A stretch of DNA of 21,297 nt from a virus. Under the pieces are notes generated by a model. The model had not been told where the DNA came from and did not search any database. It saw only the letters and a list, made by a program, of their open reading frames with translations. Numbering within the stretch: the first letter of the stretch is position 1; each line of letters opens with the position of its first letter. The stretch lies in the IMG/VR virus record IMGVR_UViG_3300030107_003150, positions 1-21,297 of that record. One strand, written 5' to 3'. A program made the position numbers and the translations under genes. This document shows, in pieces, positions 1 through 8,126 of this stretch.

Positions 1-1
1 T

Positions 2-1402
2 GTCATTGCAGATACAAATGCTTATACAAAATCGCAAGCGTTTTTAGAGCAAAAAAGTAAAAAATTAGCAATACCTCAAGATGTCATTGTTAGGCAATTC
101 ACAGCTTTAACTGCTTCTGTTAAAGGTGCAGGACATAGCGTAGAAGATGCACAAAAGGTATTTGAATCTATTGCTTCTGGTATTAGAGGTACAGGTGGAA
201 GCTTAGAAGATATGAAAGCAGCGATGACTGCTACTGCCCAAGTCTTCAGTAAAGGGAAGGTCTCAGCCGAAGAGCTTCGTCAACAACTGGGCGAGCGTCT
301 GCCCGGGGCTTTTACCATTTTTGCTGAGTCGATGGGCAAGACTCCTGCTGAATTAGACAAGGCGTTAGAGCAAGGGCAGGTAACTTTGCAAGACTTTATG
401 AATTTCTCAGAAACCTTATTTAAAAAATATGGTAAAAATGCAGAAATATTAGCAGCAGGGCCAGAAGCAGCAGGAGATAGATTAGCTGCTTCTATGAGTG
501 AATTGAAAGATAATATTGGTAAGTTACTTACACCTATAGGAGCAGGTTTTCAAGATACTTTTAAAGATATTGTTGATGCGATTAATCCAGCTATAAAAAA
601 ATTGGTTGAGTTTCAAAATAAATTAAAAATTGGTAAGTTAGATGATGAGATGAAGCGATTGCAATCAATTATTGATTCAGGTCGTATAAGGACTGGTGGG
701 CCTTTTAATAGAAGAACAGTTGATCTAAATAGGAATTTTGATATAACAAAAGGCCCGTTAAAAACACCATTAATGTTATTAGAAGAACGATTAAATGGAT
801 TAAAGAAAGAGAAAAAACTTTTATTAGGTATTGAAGATGAAACTAATAATGTTGCTAATGCTCAAAGCGATGTAAATAAAAAGCTTCGAGTAACAACAGA
901 ATTAACTAAAAAAGTAGGTGAAACAATTAGGGCTGGAATTGTAGATACAATTGAAAGTGCGATAACAGGTGCTAAATCATTAAACGAAGTCCTTAATGGT
1001 GTGCTTCGCTCTATTGGAAGGATGTATTTACAAGCTGCTGTAAATCAGATTCCTTTGCCTGGATTAAACGCTAAAGGTAATGTTTACGCTCAAAACGGAA
1101 TCGTACCTTTCGCAAAAGGTGGCATTGTTTCTCAACCTACGATTTTCCCCTTTAAAAATGGCATTGGCCTGATGGGTGAGGCAGGGCCAGAAGCAATTAT
1201 GCCCCTTCGTAGAGGCACAGGTGGTCGTTTAGGTGTTGAAGCCTCTGGTGCAGGTGTTGGTAATATTGTGGTCAATGTAGACGCTTCTGGCTCCTCTGTT
1301 GAAGGTGATTCAGGGCAAGCAGAAGCATTAGGATCTATCTTAGGAGCAGCAATTCAAGCTGAAATTGTAAATCAGCAACGACCTGGAGGACTTCTAGCAT
1401 AA
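2..1402 (+). CDS. Tail tape measure protein, 3' part (lambda gpH-like)
   Basis: The reading frame is open from base 2 to the stop at 1400-1402, so the gene enters from outside the window and 466 residues are visible. The first in-frame ATG (212) is internal. Visible residues 1-150 match the conserved N-terminal domain of siphovirus tape measures, with the typical stretch SAEELRQQLGERLPGA at about 88-103. The C-terminus (from about residue 389) has the lambda-type ending GLMGEAGPEAIMPL followed by a Gly/Ala-rich tail. Between them lies a helical, lysine-rich segment. Tape measures fill the tail lumen, set tail length and leave with the DNA during injection. The long stretch usual in this family lies upstream of the window. 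The stop overlaps the next start by one base (TAATG). The family assignment is secure; total length is unknown. Confidence 0.9.
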   Translation, partial: VIADTNAYTKSQAFLEQKSKKLAIPQDVIVRQFTALTASVKGAGHSVEDAQKVFESIASGIRGTGGSLEDMKAAMTATAQVFSKGKVSAEELRQQLGERLPGAFTIFAESMGKTPAELDKALEQGQVTLQDFMNFSETLFKKYGKNAEILAAGPEAAGDRLAASMSELKDNIGKLLTPIGAGFQDTFKDIVDAINPAIKKLVEFQNKLKIGKLDDEMKRLQSIIDSGRIRTGGPFNRRTVDLNRNFDITKGPLKTPLMLLEERLNGLKKEKKLLLGIEDETNNVANAQSDVNKKLRVTTELTKKVGETIRAGIVDTIESAITGAKSLNEVLNGVLRSIGRMYLQAAVNQIPLPGLNAKGNVYAQNGIVPFAKGGIVSQPTIFPFKNGIGLMGEAGPEAIMPLRRGTGGRLGVEASGAGVGNIVVNVDASGSSVEGDSGQAEALGSILGAAIQAEIVNQQRPGGLLA

Positions 1403-1749
1403 TGGCAACTTTTCCTTCGATTGATCCAGTCTACGGGTTTCAAAAAAGATCAAAACCTGTTCAACGCACAGTTCGTTTTGCTGATGGGTATGAACATCGA
1501 ATTTTATTCGGCTTGGATGCACATACGAATCCAAAAGTTTATTCTTTAAAATTTGACGTTACTGAAACAGATTCAGACACCATAGAAACATTTTTAGATG
1601 CAAGAGCTTTAGATCAAGCAAGTTTTGATTGGACTCCTCATGGTGAAAGTTCATCTTCTAAATACGTTTGCGATTCATGGAATAAATCAATCCCATATTT
1701 AGATAGAGCGATTATTACAGCAACATTTAGGGAAGTATTTGAGCCATGA
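1402..1749 (+). CDS. Minor tail protein M-like (tail tip)
   Basis: A 115-residue protein in the lambda gpM position, directly after the tape measure. Its pattern fits the phage minor tail protein M family: an N-terminal segment with RTVRFADGYEHRI, a central strand-rich part with SLKFDVTETDSDTIETFL, and a C-terminal ITATFREVFEP. Length is close to lambda gpM (about 110). In lambda this protein is part of the tail tip complex from which the tube is assembled. The start is fixed by the TAATG junction with the tape measure stop, and the stop overlaps the next start as ATGA, so the two genes are probably translationally coupled. No odd features are seen. Confidence 0.85.
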   Translation: MATFPSIDPVYGFQKRSKPVQRTVRFADGYEHRILFGLDAHTNPKVYSLKFDVTETDSDTIETFLDARALDQASFDWTPHGESSSSKYVCDSWNKSIPYLDRAIITATFREVFEP

Positions 1750-2393
1750 GTCTAGATCCAATTATTAGTGATCTACAGAAGACTAATCCTTCTGCAATTA
1801 TTGAATTATTTGAACTTGAATTAGATTCAACATTGCATGGTAGTCAAACAACCATGACATATAGATTTCATGCAGGTAGTAATTTAGATTTGAATGGAAA
1901 AGTTGTTTGGCAAAGTAATGAGTACTTACGTTACCCAGTAGAAGCAAGTGGTTTTGCTTTCCAAAAAGGGCAACTTCCCAGACCACAAATAACGATTAGC
2001 AATGCTTTATCTTTGATTAGTGCTGTAATGTTAGAGGTTAATTTAATAACAGCAGGTAATGATTTAACGGGTGCAAAAGTAACAAGAATTAGAACATTAG
2101 CTAAATTCTTAGATGAAACTAACTTTGCATCTAACGGACTTTTTGTTCAAGAAAATTCAACAGATTATATTGCTTTAGAAGATAGTGATTTATTTGCACA
2201 AGAATCTGTTAGTCCTGGTACTGCTGCTAACAATGAATTTCCTAGAGAAATATATTATATAGATAGAAAAGTTACTGAGAATAGAAATGTTGTTACTTTT
2301 GAGCTTGCTAGTGTTAGTGATTTGGCAGGAATTAGATTACCTAAAAGACAATGCACAAGGGATATATTCCCTTCTATTGGTACATTTATTTAA
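1746..2393 (+). CDS. Minor tail protein L-like (tail tip), lacking the Fe-S cysteines
   Basis: A 215-residue protein in the lambda gpL position. The first 140 residues fit the family, notably QLPRPQITISNALSLISAV followed by a segment ending in AKFLDETNF, comparable to the lambda RPTLTVSN and ARFLDAVNF segments. Lambda gpL binds a [4Fe-4S] cluster through cysteines in its C-terminal part. Here the protein stops soon after RLPKRQC and has only one cysteine in all (about residue 202). The C-terminal cluster domain is therefore missing or replaced. The start overlaps gpM as ATGA and the stop overlaps the next ATG as TAATG. The downstream bases do not continue the family sequence in another frame, so I see no recent frameshift. 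Assignment to the family is good; loss of the cluster is read directly from the sequence. Confidence 0.8.
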   Translation: MSLDPIISDLQKTNPSAIIELFELELDSTLHGSQTTMTYRFHAGSNLDLNGKVVWQSNEYLRYPVEASGFAFQKGQLPRPQITISNALSLISAVMLEVNLITAGNDLTGAKVTRIRTLAKFLDETNFASNGLFVQENSTDYIALEDSDLFAQESVSPGTAANNEFPREIYYIDRKVTENRNVVTFELASVSDLAGIRLPKRQCTRDIFPSIGTFI

Positions 2394-3100
2394 TGGCTTG
2401 GAAAGAAAAAGCATTAGAACATGCAAAAGAAGAAGAGCCGAAAGAATCTGTTGGCTTGTTATTAAATATTAAAGGTAAAAAAGTTTATTATCCTTGTCGT
2501 AATTTATCAACTTATTCTCATCAATGTTTTATTTTAGACCCAGAAGATTATGTTAAAGCAGATGGTTTAGGTCAAATCGTTAGCGTTATACATTCGCATC
2601 CAATAACGCCAGCAGTAGCAAGTGAAGCAGATAAAGTTAGTTGTGAAGCAGGTAGTTTGCCTTGGCATATTGTTAATCCAAAGACAGAACAATGGGGATA
2701 TTACGAACCAACAGGATACAAGCCAGCGTTAAAGGGTAGACCGTGGTGTTGGGGCGTTACTGATTGTTGGAGTTTGGTGAGAGATTGGTATCGAGAAGAG
2801 AAAGGGATTGAACTGATGGATTGGGAGCGACCTGTTACACCTGAAGAATTTTTAGAAAAACCAATGTTTGAAGATTGTGCAGAAGCAACAGGTTTTAGGT
2901 TGTTAGAGCCTAAAGAGAAATTAGAAAATGGTGATTTATTGTTTATGTCAATTATGGGTAAAGGATTGAATCATGTTGCGATCTTTTTAAATGGGGAAGT
3001 TTTACATCATTTAGCAGATCGCTTAAGTTGTCAGGAACCTTATTCTGAATGGTTGCTAAAATGTACGGGAGGTAGGTATCGCTATGTTGAAAACAATTAA
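2393..3100 (+). CDS. Tail assembly peptidase K-like (JAMM + NlpC/P60)
   Basis: A 235-residue two-domain protein, as in lambda gpK. The N-terminal Mov34/JAMM metallopeptidase domain has the motif HSHP-x6-S-x2-D at residues 67-80 (zinc ligands H67, H69 and D80). The C-terminal NlpC/P60 domain has its catalytic cysteine at C125 within TDCWSLVRDW and a histidine at H194 within NHVAIF. Such proteins are needed for tip assembly, and the NlpC/P60 part may cut peptidoglycan during entry. The start at 2393 is chosen because it gives the TAATG overlap seen at other junctions here and begins with the family-like helix MAWKEKALEHAKEE. An ATG at 2351 would add 14 residues lying inside the L gene in another frame and is rejected. 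Confidence 0.88.
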   Translation: MAWKEKALEHAKEEEPKESVGLLLNIKGKKVYYPCRNLSTYSHQCFILDPEDYVKADGLGQIVSVIHSHPITPAVASEADKVSCEAGSLPWHIVNPKTEQWGYYEPTGYKPALKGRPWCWGVTDCWSLVRDWYREEKGIELMDWERPVTPEEFLEKPMFEDCAEATGFRLLEPKEKLENGDLLFMSIMGKGLNHVAIFLNGEVLHHLADRLSCQEPYSEWLLKCTGGRYRYVENN

Positions 3101-3704
3101 ATTGTATGGTGATCTAAGAGAGATCACAGGACATAGCGAATTAGATGCTCATGTAAATAGTGTTGGAGATTGTATTAGATTTTTATTGATGAATTGGCCT
3201 CAATTAGAGCGTCACATGAATGAAAGATATTATCAAGTTTTAACAGATGGAAATGAAATGGGAGAAGAAGAAATTCATTACCCAGTAGCAGAAGAAATCA
3301 AGATTGTTCCTGTGATTGCTGGTGCTGGTGGAGGTGCAGGAAAGATGCTTGCTGGTGCTGCTTTGATTGGATTAGCGATTGCATTTGCTCCTGCTGCGGC
3401 TGCGGGTGGTGGTTTCTTGACGGCTGGTGCTGCTGGTACAACTATGGGTGCAATGGGTATAACAACTATGGTCGCTGGAAAGATTGGTATTGGTCTTATG
3501 TTGTATGGAGTTTCAGAACTTTTATTCCCTATCCCTAAGCCAGAGAAATTTGAGAATGATCAAGATCCACGAATCTCTTTTGACTTTGGTGGAACGCCAA
3601 ACACCTCCAGAGCAGGGGTAACGCATCCAATCGTTTATGGAGAAATATTTACAGGCTCTACTGTTATTAGTATGAACTTAACGACTGATCAGGTGACAGC
3701 ATGA
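3084..3704 (+). CDS. Tail assembly protein I-like
   Basis: A 206-residue protein between K and J, the lambda gpI position. Residues 1-75 (MLKTIKLYGDLREITG at the start, ending KIVPVIAGAGGG) fit the ubiquitin-like N-terminal domain of this family. Next comes a long Gly/Ala-rich hydrophobic stretch (about 75-155), then a conserved tail around RAGVTHPIVYGEIFTGSTVIS. Lambda gpI is required for tip assembly but is not found in the mature tail. A strong ribosome binding site GGGAGG at 3067-3072 decides the start. The gene overlaps K by 17 bases and J by four (ATGA). Confidence 0.83.
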   Translation: MLKTIKLYGDLREITGHSELDAHVNSVGDCIRFLLMNWPQLERHMNERYYQVLTDGNEMGEEEIHYPVAEEIKIVPVIAGAGGGAGKMLAGAALIGLAIAFAPAAAAGGGFLTAGAAGTTMGAMGITTMVAGKIGIGLMLYGVSELLFPIPKPEKFENDQDPRISFDFGGTPNTSRAGVTHPIVYGEIFTGSTVISMNLTTDQVTA

Positions 3705-6700
3705 CGAAAGTAATACGAGGAGCAGGTGGTGGTGGACAAAAGAGTCCACCTAAACCAACTCGTGCACCTGACACCTTAAATAGTCGTCAGTTTGTAACTC
3801 TTCAGGACTTAATCAGTGAAGGGGAAATAGAAGGCTTTGCTACTGCATCCAAAGAAGGAAGAACAAAAGGAACAGCTACATATAATACTGCTGCATTGAA
3901 AGATGTTTATTTAGATAACACTCCTATTCTTAATTCTGGTGCAAATTCAGCCAGTCCTCAAACAACAGATTACAACTTTCAAGATGTAACTTTCACCCCT
4001 CGTTTTGGAACGTCTGATCAAACACATATCCCTGGGATAGAACAGTCATCAAGCCCTATTTCTGGTTTTCCTAGAGCTTGTACTGTTGCTAATGGTGGTG
4101 TCACCCAACAAATCACAACAACCACTGTTGATGCTGTTCGAGTTACAATTAACTTTCCGCAATTGCAGGAAGCAAAAGACAACGGTGATTTATTGGGAGC
4201 GAGTGTTCAATTAAAAATACAAATTCAATATAATTCTGGTGGTTATTCTGATGTTATTTCAGATACAATTACAGGTCGCACAAGTGATTCATATTCAAAA
4301 GATTACAGAGTAACAATTGATGGTGCTTTTCCTGTTGATATAAAAGTAGTTCGTGTAACTGCTGATAGTACAAGTGCATCTTTACAAAATTCTTTTAATG
4401 TCTTGTCAATGCAAGAGTTAATTGATGATCAACAAGCTTATGCTAATAGTGCTTATGCTGCTTTAACTCTTGATAGTAAAATTGTAAGCAATATTCCAAA
4501 TAGAAAATATAGAATTAGAGGTGTAAAAATAAGGATTCCAGGTGCAGGAGCATCGGGATCAGGAACACCAACTGTTGATAGTTCCACAGGTCGAATTATA
4601 TACCCAACTGGTTATATATTTAATGGCACAATGGGTGCAGCGCAGTGGTGTTCATGCCCTGCGATGGTACTACTTGATCTACTTACAACCGTTAGATATG
4701 GTTTAGGAGATCATATTGCTGATAGTAATTTAGATTTATTTAGTTTTGTCGATGCTTCTAAATTTGCTAATACATTAGTTGATGATGGTTTCGGAGGGCA
4801 GGAAGCAAGATTTAGCTGCAATGTAAATATTTTATCTGCAAGTGAAGCGTTTAATTTAATTGAAGAACTTTGTGGAGTGATGAGATGTATGCCTATTTGG
4901 AGTGCAGGAACAATAACAATTGCACAAGATAAACCAACTGATGCAAGCTTTTTATTCAGTCTTGCAAATGTAACAGAAGAAGGATTTGATTATTCTGGAT
5001 CGTCACTTAAAACAAGACATTCTGTAGTAGCTGTTAGTTATTACAATATGGATTCAAGAGAAATAGATTATGAAATTGTAGAAGATAGCACTGCAAAAAC
5101 TAAACTGGGCGTTGTTAAAAAAGACGTAAAAGCGTTTGCCTGTACTAGTCGTGGTCAAGCCCAAAGATTAGGAAAGGCAATACTTTTTGCGGAGCAAAAT
5201 GAGTCGGAAGTTGTTACTTTTACCACATCTGTTGATACTGGAGTATCAATCAGACCTGGAGCAGTTATAGATGTAAATGATCCAGTTCGTAGTGGTGCCA
5301 GACGGTCTGGGCGTATAAATACTGCAACTACAACTGCAATTACTGTTGATGATACACAAGGCTTATCAACATTTGGCGGTGCAAATCAAAAATGTAGTGT
5401 TCAAATGCCTGATAATTCTGTAGAAACAAAAAATGTTTTAAGTGTTACAAGTGGCGTAATTAGTTTAGATTCTGCTTTATCAGAAGTACCAAATGTAAAC
5501 GCAATATGGTTTTTATTTAGCGATACAATTGAAGCTCAAAAATTTAGAGTAATAACTGTAGAAGAAGCAAATGGGATTAATTATAAAATTACAGCTTTAT
5601 CTTATAGACCAAATAAATATGCCAATATTGAAGAAGGTTTAGCTTTACCTGCAAGAAATGTATCAATATTAAACGCACCAGCAGAACCTCCAACTTCTGT
5701 TGATTTTGAAGAAAAGACTATTACAAGAAATGGTGTTGCTATCTCAAGGTTATTTGTTACTTGGATTCCTGTTAATGGTGTTAATCAATATTTAGTGCAA
5801 TACAGATTTGAAAATGGAAACTATGAAAGTCAGATTGTTTTTAGACCTGATATTTATATTGATAATAGTGAGGCTGGAGCGTATGAGTTTCAGATATTTT
5901 CTTTTAACGCATTATTAGAAGCTTCTCCTACCTCTTTAGATGCAACCTTCAATGCTCAAGGTAAAACAGCTTTACCAGCCGATGTTGCAAATTTAACAGC
6001 AGAGCCAGTTGGTGATCATTTAATGAGGTTGAGATGGGACAAATCAACCGATGCTGATGTTTTACATGGAGGAAGAGTTTATGTAAGACACTCTAATAAA
6101 ACAGATGGATCGGGTACGTTTGCAGGTTCAGTTGATCTCGTAAATGCACTAGCAGGAAACACTTCAGAAGCGACTGTGCCAGCTTTAGAAGGTGAGTACA
6201 TTTTGAAATTTCAAGATGATGGATTACGTTTTTCAGCAGGGGAAACAAGCATTATCATTGATCTTCCAGATGTAGGGCAAGAATTAGCAGTTTTAACAAA
6301 ACGGGAAGACTTATTAGGGACACCGTTTAGCGGAAGCAAAACAAATGTCAGTTATTCAAGCGGAGCCTTACAACTAACAGATCCATCAGCAAACCTAACA
6401 GGAACTTATGAATTTGCGGATACTTTAGATTTAGGTGGTGTATTTACACTGACCTTAAGAAGACATATTCAAAGTCTTGGTGTTCTGGTTGGTAATAACA
6501 TTGATTCTTGGGCTGATTTTGATAGTGTCTCGAATTTTGATGGTGATCCAGCTAACGATACTGATTGCCAAGTTTTTGTAAAAACAAGTACAGATGCTTC
6601 TAGTTATGGTTCGTTTAATGTTTTTGCTAATGGAGAATTTAAAGCAAGAGCATTTCAATTTAAAGCAAATTTATCTTCAACAAACACAAACCAAAATATT

Positions 6701-7018
6701 AACTTACAGCAGTTAGGTTACACAGCAATTCTTCCATCTAGAACAGAACAAAGTACAACAACAATTGCATCAGGAACAACTGCGGGAGGAAAAGCAATCA
6801 CATTTGCCAAACCGTTCTTTGTTGGGACTGCTTCTCTTGGTGGGGCTAATTCTTATTTGCCTTCAATTGGTATTACTGCACAAAACATGGCTACTGGTGA
6901 CTTCTTTACCATTTCAAGTGTTTCAGGTACAGGTTTTACCGTTAAATTCTTAAATGGTTCAACAGTTCTTGATAGAAATTTCACTTATCAAGCTGTAGGA
7001 TTCGGTAAAGGGGTATAG
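3701..7018 (+). CDS. Tip attachment / host specificity protein J-like
   Basis: A 1105-residue protein with the hallmark N-terminus of lambda gpJ relatives: a glycine-rich start, then RAPDTLNSRQFVTLQDLISEGEIEGF cut short here as LQDLISEGEIEGF (about residues 34-46). The region up to about 650 is the conserved tip core. Two fibronectin-III-like segments follow (about 660-745 and 755-860). The last 110 residues, ending TYQAVGFGKG, are strand-rich and look like a receptor-facing domain, perhaps H-type-lectin-like (inference). The protein forms the central tip and recognises the host surface. It starts with an ATGA overlap on I. Two bases after the TAG begins a seven-codon reading frame leading to the next gene. 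Confidence 0.9.
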   Translation: MTKVIRGAGGGGQKSPPKPTRAPDTLNSRQFVTLQDLISEGEIEGFATASKEGRTKGTATYNTAALKDVYLDNTPILNSGANSASPQTTDYNFQDVTFTPRFGTSDQTHIPGIEQSSSPISGFPRACTVANGGVTQQITTTTVDAVRVTINFPQLQEAKDNGDLLGASVQLKIQIQYNSGGYSDVISDTITGRTSDSYSKDYRVTIDGAFPVDIKVVRVTADSTSASLQNSFNVLSMQELIDDQQAYANSAYAALTLDSKIVSNIPNRKYRIRGVKIRIPGAGASGSGTPTVDSSTGRIIYPTGYIFNGTMGAAQWCSCPAMVLLDLLTTVRYGLGDHIADSNLDLFSFVDASKFANTLVDDGFGGQEARFSCNVNILSASEAFNLIEELCGVMRCMPIWSAGTITIAQDKPTDASFLFSLANVTEEGFDYSGSSLKTRHSVVAVSYYNMDSREIDYEIVEDSTAKTKLGVVKKDVKAFACTSRGQAQRLGKAILFAEQNESEVVTFTTSVDTGVSIRPGAVIDVNDPVRSGARRSGRINTATTTAITVDDTQGLSTFGGANQKCSVQMPDNSVETKNVLSVTSGVISLDSALSEVPNVNAIWFLFSDTIEAQKFRVITVEEANGINYKITALSYRPNKYANIEEGLALPARNVSILNAPAEPPTSVDFEEKTITRNGVAISRLFVTWIPVNGVNQYLVQYRFENGNYESQIVFRPDIYIDNSEAGAYEFQIFSFNALLEASPTSLDATFNAQGKTALPADVANLTAEPVGDHLMRLRWDKSTDADVLHGGRVYVRHSNKTDGSGTFAGSVDLVNALAGNTSEATVPALEGEYILKFQDDGLRFSAGETSIIIDLPDVGQELAVLTKREDLLGTPFSGSKTNVSYSSGALQLTDPSANLTGTYEFADTLDLGGVFTLTLRRHIQSLGVLVGNNIDSWADFDSVSNFDGDPANDTDCQVFVKTSTDASSYGSFNVFANGEFKARAFQFKANLSSTNTNQNINLQQLGYTAILPSRTEQSTTTIASGTTAGGKAITFAKPFFVGTASLGGANSYLPSIGITAQNMATGDFFTISSVSGTGFTVKFLNGSTVLDRNFTYQAVGFGKGV

Positions 7019-7019
7019 A

Positions 7020-7043
7020 ATGAATCAAAACGTAAAAGCCTAG
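7020..7043 (+). other. Seven-codon mini reading frame between J and the collar gene
   Basis: An ATG one base after the J stop opens MNQNVKA and ends in TAG, whose G is the first base of the GTG start of the collar gene (TAGTG). It could couple translation of J to the collar gene. It may instead be a scar: the bases 7024-7036 repeat the 3' end of the collar gene exactly, and in another frame they still read I-K-T-stop. No separate peptide function is claimed. Confidence 0.35.
7024..7036 (+). repeat. 13-bp boundary repeat, left copy
   Basis: ATCAAAACGTAAA, identical to 8114-8126 where it forms the last codons (I-K-T-stop) of the collar gene. The two copies are direct repeats bracketing that gene. 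Confidence 0.7.
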
Positions 7044-8125
7044 TGTCACAGGTCACGAATTTTACAGTTGATAACGCTGCAGGTAATGTTGTTCGTGCCG
7101 ACATTAATAGTATTCTTGATGCGATAAAAACAAATAATAGCGGCGGTTCAGATCCTAGTAACCCTGTAAAGTTCATGCTTTACGGAAAATCTAGTGATGA
7201 CAAATTAAAAGTTTATGACGGGTCAAATTTTAGAGAGATAGGAGATGTAGGAGAAGATAATTTAGGTTTATTGCTTAGATCAGGTGGCACGATGACTGGT
7301 GTTATCTTGGCTGATGATGCTTCAGGAGCCAGCACACCAGCATTAGCTTTTGATGGTGATCCAGATACAGGAATATTTAGAAAATCAGCAAATACGATTG
7401 GTCTATCAACTGCTGGAACGGAAAGAGCAATTATTGATAGTAATGGCGTAACGATCCAAGCACAGGGAGATATAAGACTTGCAGATTCAGATAGTAGTCA
7501 TTATGTAGCGTTGCAAGCTGCTTCTACTGTTAGCTCTAATCTTACTTTTACGCTTCCTTCTGCTGATGGGTCGAATGGCCAGATGCTTCAAACAAATGGC
7601 TCGGGGACGCTTTCATTTACAACTGTTCAGGGTGTTCCATCTGGTGCAGTCTTTTGTATAGCAGTTGCAACTGTTCCCTCTGATTATTTGGAATGTAATG
7701 GTGCAGCAGTTAGCAGGACAACTTATTCAGCTTTATTTGCTGTTGTTGGTACGGCCTATGGAGCAGGGAATGGAAGTTCAACTTTTAATCTGCCAGATTT
7801 AAGGGGTGAATTTGTAAGAGGTTTTGATAATGGTCGAGGTATTGATTCTGGAAGATCAATTGCAACTGCTCAAAGTGATCAAAACGAATCACATAGTCAT
7901 ACTGCAAGTGTTACTGATCCTGGGCATAATCATAGCTATACAAAAACTTCAACAACTCAAGGGGTTGATACAGATAGTCATGGACATGACACTTCTGTTG
8001 CACAGGGTTCAACTTCTCCTAATACAGGTAGCAAAACAACAGGAATCAGTGTCTCCAATAGTAGTTCCGGTGGAACTGAAGCTAGACCTCGTAACATAGC
8101 AATGATGTACGTCATCAAAACGTAA
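7043..8125 (+). CDS. Tail fibre protein with phage tail collar domain
   Basis: A 360-residue protein. Residues about 100-140 have the phage fibre motif AFDGDPDTGIF...TIGLSTAGTERAIID. From about 200 to the end is a tail collar domain: ECNGAAVSRTTYSALFAVVG, then TFNLPDLRGEFVRGFDNGRG, ending EARPRNIAMMYVIKT. The loop at about 283-315 carries HSH, HNH and HGH. In T4-type fibres such HxH motifs bind metal ions along the trimer axis, so the same is likely here. The start is GTG at 7043, chosen because no ATG lies near the start of the open frame and it overlaps the stop of the mini-frame; I see no clear ribosome binding site. The next gene starts at the base after the stop. A distal or side tail fibre is the likely role. 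Confidence 0.85.
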   Translation: MSQVTNFTVDNAAGNVVRADINSILDAIKTNNSGGSDPSNPVKFMLYGKSSDDKLKVYDGSNFREIGDVGEDNLGLLLRSGGTMTGVILADDASGASTPALAFDGDPDTGIFRKSANTIGLSTAGTERAIIDSNGVTIQAQGDIRLADSDSSHYVALQAASTVSSNLTFTLPSADGSNGQMLQTNGSGTLSFTTVQGVPSGAVFCIAVATVPSDYLECNGAAVSRTTYSALFAVVGTAYGAGNGSSTFNLPDLRGEFVRGFDNGRGIDSGRSIATAQSDQNESHSHTASVTDPGHNHSYTKTSTTQGVDTDSHGHDTSVAQGSTSPNTGSKTTGISVSNSSSGGTEARPRNIAMMYVIKT

Positions 8126-8126
8126 A
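8114..8126 (+). repeat. 13-bp boundary repeat, right copy
   Basis: ATCAAAACGTAAA, identical to 7024-7036. It spans the last codons of the collar gene and the A of the next ATG. Confidence 0.7.

Noticed and set aside
2351-2392. Earlier ATG for the K-like protein
   Set aside because: It would add 14 residues read out of frame inside the L gene; the ATG at 2393 gives the TAATG junction and the expected N-terminus.
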